Below are positions 7,905 to 16,506 of a stretch of DNA of 37,634 nt, one piece after another (the first letter of the stretch is position 1; every line of letters begins with the position of its first letter). The position numbers and the translations under genes were made by a program. The DNA is from Clostridiaceae bacterium. Lineage in GTDB: Bacteria > Bacillota_A > Clostridia > Clostridiales > Clostridiaceae. The stretch covers positions 1 to 37,634 of the forward strand of contig JAQSXU010000026.1 of the NCBI GenBank assembly GCA_029256485.1. The letters are read 5' to 3'. The notes beneath the pieces are model-generated. The model ran no database searches, was not told the origin of the DNA, and saw only the letters and a list, made by a program, of their open reading frames with translations.

Positions 7905-8723
7905 CTAAGCTGTTACAGTCAATGTTACAGTAACTGCATTTCCTTTTTCAAATTCAACAGTAATAACATGTATTCCTATTGCTACAGTTGAAATAAATGT
8001 ACTCTTAATCGTTACATCTACACCAGTAGGCGTTAAGTTTACACCACCTATATTTGCACCATCAAGCATTACATTTTTAACCTTATTAGTGCCATCACTT
8101 GAAGTTGAATCAATAGTTAAATCAGCTGGAGCTGCTTTACTAAATGATGCAGTTGCTTGAGCTACTGTGTTAATAGCAGCATTTTTAAGATATACAGCAC
8201 TAAAGAATGTGTCATAACCAGCTTTCCCTTGCTCTAACTTAGACTTAACATCATTAGTATCAATTGCAGGTCTTACAGCAATGTTCATAGTTTCAGTTTT
8301 TGGCTCTTTAGTATTTGTTTTTGTAGAACCATCAATATTAGGTCTTGAAACTTTTACATTGTAGTTTACGTGTCTTATCTTGTTAATGTCACCTGTAAAT
8401 TCATACATCAATGCAATTTTCTTAGTTGTTGCATTAGCATTTTCAATCAATGCTCCATTTGTATCTATTTCATCCCCTAAAACATCAACTCTAAATGTAT
8501 CAGGTATCAATGCCATTTCCAAAGTTCCATCATAGCCGTTATTCGTGTCTTCCTCAAAATATGCCATGTCATCTGCATGAAATGTTACAGTTTCACCTGC
8601 AGCATTCTGCACCAAATTAACAGAACCAGGAACATGTTTTGGAGAGCCATAACTTACTGTACCGTTTAACTCAGTAATAACAGCATAATGTACGTTTTTT
8701 AATCCAAACTTTACTTTATTCAT
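7905..8723 (-). CDS. Major tail protein, phi13 family, with C-terminal X2/Ig-like domain
   Basis: 272 aa. It begins MNKVKFGLKNVHYAVITE, the hallmark start of the phi13-type major tail tube protein; about 1-190 is the tube domain (GYDGTLEMALIPDTFR, AVRPAIDTNDVKSK). From about 192 a separate domain follows (ADLTIDSTSSDG, GVDVTIKSTFISTVAIGIHV, VTLTVTA), matching the X2/Ig-like fold that often decorates tail tubes and may bind wall glycans. Tube hexamers stack around the tape measure. ATG 8723 with AGAAGGAG site. Confidence 0.9.
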   Translation of the reverse strand: MNKVKFGLKNVHYAVITELNGTVSYGSPKHVPGSVNLVQNAAGETVTFHADDMAYFEEDTNNGYDGTLEMALIPDTFRVDVLGDEIDTNGALIENANATTKKIALMYEFTGDINKIRHVNYNVKVSRPNIDGSTKTNTKEPKTETMNIAVRPAIDTNDVKSKLEQGKAGYDTFFSAVYLKNAAINTVAQATASFSKAAPADLTIDSTSSDGTNKVKNVMLDGANIGGVNLTPTGVDVTIKSTFISTVAIGIHVITVEFEKGNAVTVTLTVTA

Positions 8724-8737
8724 GTTTTTCTCCTTCT

Positions 8738-9037
8738 CTATATTTCATAAATTACTTCATACATTTTTTCACTTTCAATCCATTCTTCCGATTTTTCGTA
8801 GTAAATATCATATTCATCAAATAGATCTTCCAATATCTTTTCAGTCACTGGGTCCTTGATGTCAGAGTACAACTCAACGTCATAGTCGTCAGCTTTGCTA
8901 TATACTCTATCATCAGCTCCAAAATTATCACTGTCATTAAATAAATAAACCACATAAGGCAATTTAGGAGGGTTTTCATAATGATGATAAGCTACTGGTA
9001 AACCTGTCTGTTCTAAAAACTCTTGTAAATTCATCAT
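8738..9037 (-). CDS. Tail terminator-like protein
   Basis: 99 aa. The motif LPVAYHHYENPPKLPYVVYL and an acidic C-terminal half (ILEDLFDEYDIYYEK) match small proteins placed between the gp10-like neck protein and the major tail protein in Firmicute phages. They are the presumed tail terminator that caps the finished tube and joins it to the head. The start overlaps the previous stop (ATGATG) and uses GAGGAGG 10 nt upstream. Function inferred from synteny and general similarity. Confidence 0.7.
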   Translation of the reverse strand: MMNLQEFLEQTGLPVAYHHYENPPKLPYVVYLFNDSDNFGADDRVYSKADDYDVELYSDIKDPVTEKILEDLFDEYDIYYEKSEEWIESEKMYEVIYEI

Positions 9038-9405
9038 AGATTAAACGCCTCCTCTACCTTTTCTCTAAATTTCTTAACATATACTCTTTCAACAGGCTCT
9101 ATATGTGGTATTGCTTTAGATCTTCCACCATTTCTTAGAGCATGTCCTTTTTCAAGTAAATGAGTTAATCTATAGTGCGGTTTTTTAACATGGACCTTAT
9201 AACTGCAATAGCCTGTTCTTGTATATGTCCAGGCTTTTTTATATTTACCAAATTGCTCAGGAGAAGTAGCTTTTAATTCTTCTACCATTTCCTTAGAAAC
9301 TTCCTCACCTGCAGCATCAACAACATCAGATGCGTAATTACAAGCACCAGCAATTTGGCTTACTATTTGAGATCCTAAATCGTGATAGCTTATTTTAACT
9401 GCCAC
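9034..9405 (-). CDS. HK97 gp10-like neck/tail completion protein
   Basis: 123 aa basic protein. The pattern KATSPEQFGKYKKAWTYTRT followed by HVKKPHYRLTHLLEKGHALR is characteristic of the HK97-gp10 family, which joins head connector and tail. It overlaps the preceding head-closure gene by 11 nt and the next gene by 4 nt, indicating tight translational coupling within the connector module. Confidence 0.88.
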   Translation of the reverse strand: MAVKISYHDLGSQIVSQIAGACNYASDVVDAAGEEVSKEMVEELKATSPEQFGKYKKAWTYTRTGYCSYKVHVKKPHYRLTHLLEKGHALRNGGRSKAIPHIEPVERVYVKKFREKVEEAFNL

Positions 9406-9766
9406 TTATACCACGCTCCAATATTTTGAGCTTAAACCATGTATTTTCGTACTTAATATTATCTATATTTTTAATGTCATAGGTTTTGCCATTAAAAATA
9501 ACTCTATATTCAAAAGTATTAATCAACTCTAAATCCTTACAATATCTCAAAGTAAGTTCAACTGTGTTTTCTTGATTTTGAGTAGCTGCAGCGTAATATT
9601 CAGCCCCCCACAATCCATTGGCTTCAATCCAAAAACTTTTCCATGGTTGCCAATCTTCAATTTGATTACCGATAGAATCTTTAGTTATAGTTTTCTTTTG
9701 TATATCAATTCTTTGCCTTAAAACCTTGCCAACATCTTTCATGGCATCCTGTTTGGATTTAATCAT
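9395..9766 (-). CDS. Head closure protein (head-tail adaptor)
   Basis: 123 aa. LRQRIDIQKKTITKDSIGNQ, then WIEANGLWGAEYYAAATQNQ and EYRVIFNGKTYDIKNIDN, match the phage head-tail adaptor family (SPP1 gp16-like), which closes the portal channel after packaging. Located after the gp6-like connector. Start ATG 9766 with GAGGTGATTTAAT. Confidence 0.88.
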   Translation of the reverse strand: MIKSKQDAMKDVGKVLRQRIDIQKKTITKDSIGNQIEDWQPWKSFWIEANGLWGAEYYAAATQNQENTVELTLRYCKDLELINTFEYRVIFNGKTYDIKNIDNIKYENTWFKLKILERGISGS

Positions 9767-9767
9767 A

Positions 9768-10058
9768 TTAAATCACCTCAGTTTGAGCTGCTTGATACTC
9801 TTTAATTTCTTCCATGTATGCTAATCTTGACAACCTGCTACCAAAGTTTTCTTCAAAATATTCAATTGCATTATTATAATCATAGCGACAATATTCAATC
9901 AGCAATGTACGAGGTTCTCCAGTTACTTCAAAATCTAATGTCGTACCTGTTATTGATTGAATGTATGTTTTACCACTTGAAATACTATCCTCTAAACCTG
10001 TATTTTCATCATTCCATGTAATTTTTAGCTTTTCTTTGAAATCATCTAATAAAGCCAT
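9768..10058 (-). CDS. Head-tail connector (gp6-like)
   Basis: 96 aa, mostly alpha-helical: LLDDFKEKLKITWNDENT, SISSGKTYIQSITG, LIEYCRYDYNNAIEYFEENF. The pattern of a DNA-packaging/connector protein of the HK97 gp6 family, which forms a ring under the portal. Gene order (capsid, LEM-like protein, this gene, head closure) supports it. Start ATG 10058 with AGGTGATTAA. Confidence 0.85.
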   Translation of the reverse strand: MALLDDFKEKLKITWNDENTGLEDSISSGKTYIQSITGTTLDFEVTGEPRTLLIEYCRYDYNNAIEYFEENFGSRLSRLAYMEEIKEYQAAQTEVI

Positions 10059-10066
10059 TTAATCAC

Positions 10067-10441
10067 CTACTTTTTGAGCAGAACTTCAATCATTTCTTTT
10101 TTAGTCATTTCCATGTTTAATTCAATACTTTTTTCTTTTGCGTATTCTACTAATTCTTTTTTAGTCATGTTATCAAAATTAATTTCCATAACTTCTTCTT
10201 TTGGTGGTTCCAGCTCCTTAGGTGGCTCAGCTGGATTTACATCTGCAGATGGTACTTGGTTTTCAGATGGCTCCTTTGGAGGATCGACCGGAGTTTCTAC
10301 TTTAATTTCCTCTACAAAAATACCACGAGGCCCAGCGGTTAATTCGCTGAACCTCTCTTCAGTAACTTCAAACTCAGTTCCTTTTGGCTTAGATTTCATA
10401 GAGTACTTGTCTACAAAAGACCTAATTACCCTAATTTTCAT
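10067..10441 (-). CDS. HeH/LEM- or Rho-N-like domain protein in the capsid module
   Basis: 124 aa. N-terminal 40 residues (KIRVIRSFVDKYSMKSKPKG) look like the short beta domain found in many connector-region proteins. A proline-rich linker (PVDPPKEPSE, PPKELEPPKEE) follows. The last 33 residues (MTKKELVEYAKEKSIELN then MTKKEMIEVLLKK) have the helix-extended-loop-helix/Rho-N pattern thought to bind nucleic acid. Such proteins recur between capsid and connector genes; the role is unclear, possibly head decoration or DNA contact. Confidence 0.75.
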   Translation of the reverse strand: MKIRVIRSFVDKYSMKSKPKGTEFEVTEERFSELTAGPRGIFVEEIKVETPVDPPKEPSENQVPSADVNPAEPPKELEPPKEEVMEINFDNMTKKELVEYAKEKSIELNMEMTKKEMIEVLLKK

Positions 10442-10444
10442 CTA

Positions 10445-11671
10445 TTACACCACCTCTTGAGTTTGAACTATTCCATTTACTGATACTTCTTGAATAGTAG
10501 GAACTAAACCGCTAATATCAGCATAAACAAATGCTTTATTATCAAGTGGCTCACCATGTCCATAAAGTTTTACAAGGTAAATTCTTTCATCTTCAAGGAA
10601 TTTGTATTCGTCCGAATATTCAATTTTTCCTGTTTTAGCTGTGCCTATTCCCATAAAGTATCTTTTACCAAGTCCGAATATTGCTTTGCCTGCAGTCAGT
10701 TGAGTTGATTGTATAACTCTTGTTGGAAATGGGAATACATTATTTACATAAGTACCATCAGCGCTTCTTACAGTTGTTGCTGGCATTACCTTAGTTAAAT
10801 AATCCGTTGGATTTACAACCATAATTACTTCATTAATTATTCTTGCCTTTCCATTTGCATCAACTGCCATCCCTCCTATTAATGTTCCATAGGATACAGG
10901 ATCTAAGCTTACAACTGCTACAGTTTCTTTTAAAGGATAAACTCCGTCAGTAACCACAACACCAGTACCAACTTGTCTATTCATACCTATAGGCATATCT
11001 TTTCCAGTTCCGTTTACAATAGCTTCTTCTAAACCTAATGCTAATGCTTCAGCTAATATCGATCTAACATATCTATCCATCCAAACAGGACCTAAATCAA
11101 GCATACTTTTTGCGACTGGCAAGAATGCAGATAATTTATGCAAGCTCATGTTGATTTTCTTAAATCCACTTGTAAGCTCTTTTACGATAGTTGATGTTAA
11201 AGTTCCCCATGTTGCTAATTCAGCACCATTTGTATTTACAATGAACTCAATTAATCCACTTGTGTTTTGAAAATCAATTAAATCTAACAGTGGATGAGTA
11301 GTTTCTAAATCATCAAATACTGCATCAATAGTTGTTATTGGCAAAGTAACATCTAAATCAGTTAATGCTTGTTGTGGATTTGATGTTCTCATTGCATCAA
11401 TAACTTTTTGATAATAGTTATTTTCCTCTGATGTCAATTGTCTAACGCCTCTTCCAATTAAAACATTTGTATCTGCAGCTTGAATTAAACCTTTTGCTTC
11501 TTCCATAACTGCTTCCTGGTTAATTTCTGATAGCTCATTCCAAGCTTGAGCCATTGCTTCCATGTTGTCGTCTTTTTGTGCCTGTGCTATTTTATTTAAA
11601 GCATCTGTTTTTCTTTGTTGAAGTATATCTTTGTTTTTCATTCCAAATAATTGTAATTTTAGTTTTTTCAT
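10445..11671 (-). CDS. Major capsid protein, HK97 fold
   Basis: 408 aa. The N-terminal 110 residues are helical (delta/scaffold domain: DALNKIAQAQKDDNMEAMAQ). The HK97 core begins near LPITTIDAVFDDLETTHPLL and includes LALGLEEAIVNGTGKDMPIG and a C-terminal spine (KFLEDERIYLVKLYGHGEP). This matches the Phage_capsid family; the delta domain is normally cut off by the upstream ClpP-type protease. The first residues, KKLKLQLFG, nearly repeat the KLNLQLFG of the protease. ATG 11671 with AGAGGAG site. Confidence 0.93.
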   Translation of the reverse strand: MKKLKLQLFGMKNKDILQQRKTDALNKIAQAQKDDNMEAMAQAWNELSEINQEAVMEEAKGLIQAADTNVLIGRGVRQLTSEENNYYQKVIDAMRTSNPQQALTDLDVTLPITTIDAVFDDLETTHPLLDLIDFQNTSGLIEFIVNTNGAELATWGTLTSTIVKELTSGFKKINMSLHKLSAFLPVAKSMLDLGPVWMDRYVRSILAEALALGLEEAIVNGTGKDMPIGMNRQVGTGVVVTDGVYPLKETVAVVSLDPVSYGTLIGGMAVDANGKARIINEVIMVVNPTDYLTKVMPATTVRSADGTYVNNVFPFPTRVIQSTQLTAGKAIFGLGKRYFMGIGTAKTGKIEYSDEYKFLEDERIYLVKLYGHGEPLDNKAFVYADISGLVPTIQEVSVNGIVQTQEVV

Positions 11672-11672
11672 G

Positions 11673-12581
11673 TTATTTCTCCTCTTTTTTTTTTATTTGA
11701 TTTAAAAATCTATTAAATTTACTTTCTTTTGGTGGTTCTGGATCATTTGGTGGCGCTTTCGGTTCAGGTGTTTTTTGTACAGGAGCTACAACTAATTCTT
11801 TAAACTGCGCTGATAAAGCTTTGTTATAATTCAATTGTTGCTCTAATGTTTTATTCATTTGTTGCAACAATTGCTTAGCTTCAGTCAAATCAACTTCTTG
11901 TCCTAAAACTTCATCACAAAAACCATATTCATAGCACTGCTGAGCTGTCAGCCATGTTTCCGCTTCCATTAGCTCAATTAATTTTTCTTCTGTAATCTTA
12001 CCATTTGATTTCTCAAGATAAGCCTGAATATTACCTTGCATAATTACATCAAGATCATCAGCTGCTTTTCTCAACTGCTTAGAATTTCCGTATGCGTAAT
12101 TTGTTGCGTTATGAATAAACATCATGGTATTACGTGGCATTATTAACCAATCTGCACACATTGCAATTGTAGCTGCAACACTGCAGATAAAACCGTCATC
12201 ATGCACTATTTTTTTTGCTGGATGTCTTTTTAATTGGCTGTAAATAGCTGTTCCCTCAAATACGCTGCCACCGTAGCTGTTTATGTAAATGTCTATTTGT
12301 GTAACATCAGGATATTTGGCCAGTTCATTTCTAAAGTGATTTGCAGATGTCTCACTTTCTACTTCTTCATTTTTCCACCAATCATAATAGTCACCTTGTA
12401 CGTTTCCATATATGTACATTTCTAATGTACCTGGAGTTACTGCTTGTTTTAATTCCCAAATGGTTTTTGGTTTTTCTCCAAATAATTGTAAGTTTAATTT
12501 CATTCCTTTTGCCATTAGTTCACCTCCTTCAAATTTATTTAGAATAGGCTGGATCATCTCCTTATTAGAAATTTTAACCAT
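11673..12581 (-). CDS. ClpP-type prohead protease (S14)
   Basis: 302 aa from ATG 12581, or 280 aa from a second ATG at 12515; both have ideal AGGAGG-type sites (spacing 8 and 7). The later start gives MAKGMKLNLQLFGEK, resembling the capsid N-terminus. S14 features: INSYGGSVFEGTAIYSQL, nucleophile Ser in FICSVAATIAMCAD, His in MMFIHNATN, and Asp likely in YGFCDEVLG. It cleaves the capsid delta domain during maturation. The C-terminus is a proline-rich, charged tail (TPEPKAPPNDPEPPKESK). It overlaps the portal gene by 8 nt. Confidence 0.92.
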   Translation of the reverse strand: MVKISNKEMIQPILNKFEGGELMAKGMKLNLQLFGEKPKTIWELKQAVTPGTLEMYIYGNVQGDYYDWWKNEEVESETSANHFRNELAKYPDVTQIDIYINSYGGSVFEGTAIYSQLKRHPAKKIVHDDGFICSVAATIAMCADWLIMPRNTMMFIHNATNYAYGNSKQLRKAADDLDVIMQGNIQAYLEKSNGKITEEKLIELMEAETWLTAQQCYEYGFCDEVLGQEVDLTEAKQLLQQMNKTLEQQLNYNKALSAQFKELVVAPVQKTPEPKAPPNDPEPPKESKFNRFLNQIKKKEEK

Positions 12582-13743
12582 TACCGTCACCTCCTGAATT
12601 AAACGATGCAATCAAATCTTCTACAGACGCATAGTTTTTAGTTATAAAATGTTGATTTGCATAATCTTCATCAATTTCATTTTCATTTACAAGCTTTCTA
12701 ATGTCATTAATGCTGAATGCTCCACTTGAAATAAGTTTATCTATAGCGGTTGAAACGCTTAATAAGTCAATATGCTTAATACACTTAGTATCTATGTCTA
12801 AATAAGTACCTTGACTAAATCCAGCATACCCTGAACGCTTACGATTGATTTCTTCCTGCAGCATATCAGTCAGAGGATCTACACAAAATGTCAGAAGATT
12901 ATTCACTACTTCGTCACCTAAGCTTGCGGTATCACCTTTTAACATTACAGAAGGAATACAAATCGCCCTGGCTGTAAAGTCATAAATATCATCAACCATT
13001 GCCTTTATATCTCTTGTACTATCAGACGCATAAGTTTTCTGTGTAAGCTCTTTCCATTCTTGCCCACGCCCTAAAGGTAATGCTGCATTATCACCTGCAA
13101 GCCATTTACTGATTTTTTCATTTATTAAAGCATCAAATGCTTTTCTATCATCAGTACCGGTTACTGGCAAGGTTTCATATTTGAAAATACCTTTTGTTCC
13201 TCTTGACCTTTGATATGCATTCATGCTATAAGAAATTAATTTTCCATAACTTTCATACATTCCATTAATAAGTTTTCTAATGTCATTATTATTTAATTTA
13301 AAATACATTACTTCATTCATTAGAAATGTTTTATTAAAAGTAAATCCATTAACAGTTACACCAGTAAATTGACAATCAAAAAGCGCATACTCTTTTTTAC
13401 TAAAAGTATCCGCTACCAAAAGTTGTCCATTTGTTTCAATTATTAAACATTCATTTTCTTCATAGAGTTTAGAAATCCATTTATGGATAAACTCGCTGGA
13501 ATTCTGATTTTTGTTTGGTTCGATATTCCATAAATAATATTCTTGTTTCTTTACTTCTTCATTTTTGTAAAATGTTTTAAATTCACACTTACTTATTGCA
13601 TTTGCTATTAGATTAACAGCGGTTTGAAACGCCAAATTTCTAATAACAACCTCGGCCTGTAGATTAAAAAATTCTTTAATCTCTACTTCTGTCGGTTCGG
13701 TAGTTCCACTAATTCTATTTACTAACCATGTTATTAAACTCAC
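12574..13743 (-). CDS. Portal protein, HK97 family
   Basis: 389 aa with GTG start (MSLITWLVNR) after GGAGGTGAGAAGAT. Features of HK97-type portals: FQTAVNLIANAISKCEF near the N-terminus, YRSRGTKGIFKY-like segment (AYQRSRGTKGIFKYE), and FTARAICIPSVMLKGDTASL in the clip/wing region. It forms the dodecameric DNA channel at one capsid vertex and docks the terminase. It sits between the large terminase and the ClpP-type protease, the canonical order. Confidence 0.93.
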   Translation of the reverse strand: MSLITWLVNRISGTTEPTEVEIKEFFNLQAEVVIRNLAFQTAVNLIANAISKCEFKTFYKNEEVKKQEYYLWNIEPNKNQNSSEFIHKWISKLYEENECLIIETNGQLLVADTFSKKEYALFDCQFTGVTVNGFTFNKTFLMNEVMYFKLNNNDIRKLINGMYESYGKLISYSMNAYQRSRGTKGIFKYETLPVTGTDDRKAFDALINEKISKWLAGDNAALPLGRGQEWKELTQKTYASDSTRDIKAMVDDIYDFTARAICIPSVMLKGDTASLGDEVVNNLLTFCVDPLTDMLQEEINRKRSGYAGFSQGTYLDIDTKCIKHIDLLSVSTAIDKLISSGAFSINDIRKLVNENEIDEDYANQHFITKNYASVEDLIASFNSGGDGNG

Positions 13744-13760
13744 ATCTTCTCACCTCCTCT

Positions 13761-15437
13761 TTATGTAATAACTGGCAAGTCATTATATTCACTCGCTCCA
13801 GTATCCAATAAATTTTCAATTACAGTAGCATGAACACAAGCCATGAACGGATCTGTTTTTCTGCTCTTTGCTTCGATTTTTCCATATACAAAATTACCCT
13901 TGTCCTCTCCTTGTTTCTTACCAGAGGCAATTAATTTAGTATTATTTGTAGCCCATCTCAAAAGAGGCTCATCACCCCATACAAAATTATGATTTACAAA
14001 TATACTTTCAATAACTGGTTGTATTTTCATTATGTCTGAAGGCCTAACTTTATATAAATTTTTATGTTCTTTATCAACACCAATTTCCTTTAAAGCTTTT
14101 GCAATTAATGCATACCTAAAATCATCTACTGCAACTGCCTTAATATCATAATGCATGGTATTTTCTATAATATAATCTGTTAATAAAGTAGGACTTATTT
14201 CAACATCATCTACTAAAGTTAACCTTCCTTCATCGGCCCATTGTTGCCATGGTATTTTCAATCTTTTTAGATCTGAAGATTTAAGACATAGCCAAGAATG
14301 AGATATATCAAACCTTAAATCTCCATCTCTAAAATGTATGTCAACGGATGCAAGGTCCGTAATTTTTGTATAGTCAATTCCTATTGTGCAACTTCTCCCT
14401 TTTAGATCTGGTAGAGGTTTACTTGTTGCCTCTATATTTACCCATTCAGTAACTGGCAATTCTGCATTGCTTTTTGGCCAATTCATTCTCTTAGTATAAA
14501 AATCTCTTTCAATCGAAGGAGTGTATTTCATTTGTATAAATTCTTTATTCATCTGTTTTTTTAGTTCAGGCAAATACTTTAAAGATGGATTAGCTTTATG
14601 CCACATTTCAGGATTAAGTGCTTCTTCTTCAGAATCTATGTGATAAAGTAGTGGTAAAAATCCTAAATCCTTAATAATTCCGTTTAATACATCTTTTGCC
14701 AGTTTCAACTTATCATCGAGGACACCCTCTCGAACATGGCCATTCGTTGTTATATAAAATATTCTGGAATGTTTTCTCTTACCAAATCCACTTGTAAAAA
14801 CAGAAATCATATCATAGTTTTCATATTCATGGATTTCATCAAAAATTAAACATGCAGATCTTTTACCATCTTTTGTTCTGGCATTTGATGTGTTATACTT
14901 TATATAAGAATTTGTTATTATATTTAAAATTTTTTCTTTAGTCCAATAAAAAAATTTCTTAATTTTATCTTTGAAGTTTTCTAAAACATTATATACATCA
15001 TCAAAAGAAGTTTCTGCCTGTTCTTCACTATTAGCTATAATATCGACATTGTAGCTTTTGATTCCATGATAATGTGTTGTTAAATACCAAGCAACTGGAC
15101 TTATAAACCCATTCTTACCGTTGCCTCTTCCCATTTCTATAAGGTACTCATCAAAAACTACTGTGTCATCTGACTTGTAGTAGCAATGTATTAATGCTGT
15201 GGCAAAAAGCTCCCAGTCAAATAAAGTGATTTCAAAATATTTCTCTATCAATTCAACTGCTTTATCTGTTTTCTCGACATCAATAAAGACATCAGGATTA
15301 TTAAGTTTTTCTTCTACAATGTCTAATGCTAATAATATGTCTTCGCCTACTATGGTTTTGCCGCTCCGACAATCATCAATATAATTATCTATGTAAGGAT
15401 GATAATCTTTCTGCCTACATTTCCAAGTCGTCTTCAT
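13761..15437 (-). CDS. terL: Terminase large subunit
   Basis: 558 aa, Terminase_1 family. ATPase domain: Walker A-like GRGNGKNGF near residue 105, Walker B CLIFDEIHEY near 195, and coupling motif YITTNGH. The nuclease domain shows metal-binding Asp residues in IGIDYTKITDLASV, VAVDDFR and KTDPFMACVHA. It drives DNA translocation into the prohead and cuts the genome. It overlaps terS by 23 nt without a clear ribosome site of its own, so it is probably translated by coupling. Length and motifs complete. Confidence 0.95.
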   Translation of the reverse strand: MKTTWKCRQKDYHPYIDNYIDDCRSGKTIVGEDILLALDIVEEKLNNPDVFIDVEKTDKAVELIEKYFEITLFDWELFATALIHCYYKSDDTVVFDEYLIEMGRGNGKNGFISPVAWYLTTHYHGIKSYNVDIIANSEEQAETSFDDVYNVLENFKDKIKKFFYWTKEKILNIITNSYIKYNTSNARTKDGKRSACLIFDEIHEYENYDMISVFTSGFGKRKHSRIFYITTNGHVREGVLDDKLKLAKDVLNGIIKDLGFLPLLYHIDSEEEALNPEMWHKANPSLKYLPELKKQMNKEFIQMKYTPSIERDFYTKRMNWPKSNAELPVTEWVNIEATSKPLPDLKGRSCTIGIDYTKITDLASVDIHFRDGDLRFDISHSWLCLKSSDLKRLKIPWQQWADEGRLTLVDDVEISPTLLTDYIIENTMHYDIKAVAVDDFRYALIAKALKEIGVDKEHKNLYKVRPSDIMKIQPVIESIFVNHNFVWGDEPLLRWATNNTKLIASGKKQGEDKGNFVYGKIEAKSRKTDPFMACVHATVIENLLDTGASEYNDLPVIT

Positions 15438-15747
15438 CTTTATTGGTTACCGCCTTATTTTTTCCTGGCTGCAGTCCAAGCTCTTTTCTAATGTTGAGCA
15501 TCTCAGAGTTGATTTTATATAGCTGCGTCAATGAGTCATTTTTCTTGACACCCTTTTGACCGCCTCCATTATCCCACTCAATGTCAACTCCTCTTTTTCT
15601 TATATCTTTTTGTAATTTGTTTTTTATATCCCACATAGACATATAATCTTCTACAAGGTCTGTGTATTGACTTCCATAAACTCCATTTCTTTCAAGTTGG
15701 TCTAAGATATCTCGCTTTAATTCACTTCGTTTAGTAATGTCAAACAC
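15415..15747 (-). CDS. terS: Terminase small subunit, P27 family
   Basis: 110 aa. The pattern RNGVYGSQYTDLVEDYMSMW followed by the helical segment NDSLTQLYKINSEMLNIRKE, then LGLQPG, is typical of P27-type small terminases, which bind the packaging site. GTG start at 15747; the GGGAG site lies almost against it, which is unusual, but no other in-frame start exists. P27 terminases with a neighbouring HNH gene are usually cos-type packagers. Confidence 0.9.
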   Translation of the reverse strand: MFDITKRSELKRDILDQLERNGVYGSQYTDLVEDYMSMWDIKNKLQKDIRKRGVDIEWDNGGGQKGVKKNDSLTQLYKINSEMLNIRKELGLQPGKNKAVTNKDEDDLEM

Positions 15748-15833
15748 CTCCCTACATCTTTAATTTTCTAAAATCTTTCTCTTGTCTGATACCCTTACCG
15801 TTCCCACGTTACATATTAAAATGCGTTTTATTT

Positions 15834-15846
15834 CGACCGGGGGTAT
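15834..15846. other. GC-rich element before terS, candidate packaging-site part
   Basis: On the minus strand ATACCCCCGGTCG stands out in otherwise AT-rich DNA, about 90 bp before terS in the 113-bp gap 15748-15860 that has no gene. A C-rich ATACCCCC-GGTCG string just before terS is something I recall from other Firmicute prophages, but I cannot verify it here. Possible part of cos or a terminase-binding site; tentative. Confidence 0.3.
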
Positions 15847-15860
15847 AATATTTTAAATAT

Positions 15861-16112
15861 TTATATTAAATGCATTCCATAGAGTTGTTGGTTGATTTTC
15901 ATTTTTAATTTTTCTAAATCAATAGTAACTGTAGTATTAGCATCTATCTTTATATCTCTATAATCATGCGGTTGCATTATAGGTGCTGAAGTATTTATTC
16001 CAGCATTCTCTGATACTTCATTCATATATGCTAATGCTTCCATCCTTTTATGATTACATGTATCTACATGCTTGCACTTGCGACACTTCTCACTTAACCT
16101 TGATACTCCCAT
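15861..16112 (-). CDS. Small Cys/His-rich protein near terminase
   Basis: 83 aa from ATG 16112 (MGVSRLSEKC), preferred because GAGAGGTG lies 6 nt upstream; the earlier in-frame GTG falls inside that site. The N-terminus has CRKCKHVDTCNHKRME, a CxxC...CxH cluster likely to bind one zinc. The rest includes a beta-strand pair (IKIDANTTVTIDLEKLKMKI). Proteins with this CKxCxxxxxCxxKRM arrangement lie beside HNH-terminase genes in many Firmicute phages; function unknown. Confidence 0.75.
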   Translation of the reverse strand: MGVSRLSEKCRKCKHVDTCNHKRMEALAYMNEVSENAGINTSAPIMQPHDYRDIKIDANTTVTIDLEKLKMKINQQLYGMHLI

Positions 16113-16114
16113 AC

Positions 16115-16420
16115 TTACCACCTCTCAACTGTTAATGGCTTTTTAATTTCAAAATGCAACTTCTCTGGATGCTCTTCATTATGGCAAGCATCGCAAAGAC
16201 TTATTAAATTATTATCAGTAAGTCCAAGCTCTGGATATTCTTTTAAATGTTTCTTATGATGAATACATTTAGCTTTACTGAAACCTCCATGCTCTTTACA
16301 CTTCTGACATTCGAATTGATCTCTATATAAAATGTCATATCTTTTCTTTTTCCAATCAGAACTTTTATAAAACTTTAATTCATTACCTTGTTTAATTGCT
16401 GCTATTAATTCTTTTCTAAT
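16115..16420 (-). CDS. HNH endonuclease, apparent ATT start
   Basis: 101 aa if read from ATT at 16418-16420. The domain is complete: FECQKCKEHGG (CxxC), CIHHKKHLKEYPELGLTDNN (His-His-Asn core) and LCDACHNEEHP (CxxCH). HNH proteins next to terminase assist genome cutting in cos phages. No in-frame ATG, GTG or TTG precedes the domain after the TAA at 16430-16432. AAGGTGAT lies upstream with 7 nt between AAGG and the ATT, the same geometry as neighbouring genes. An out-of-frame ATG overlaps this site; one extra A in the following A4 run would join it to the HNH frame. It is thus either a rare ATT start or a 1-nt disruption. Confidence 0.8.
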   Translation of the reverse strand: MRKELIAAIKQGNELKFYKSSDWKKKRYDILYRDQFECQKCKEHGGFSKAKCIHHKKHLKEYPELGLTDNNLISLCDACHNEEHPEKLHFEIKKPLTVERW

Positions 16421-16506
16421 AACATCACCTTCTTATTTACTCAGTCCCCACCCTTGACATTATGAGTAATATCCCTATGCATTGCTGCATCAACCTAATA
16501 CAGAAA

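Noticed and set aside
10074..10460. Plus-strand frame of 128 codons
   Set aside because: Ser/Gly-rich antisense reading of the LEM-like capsid-module gene; no start signal.
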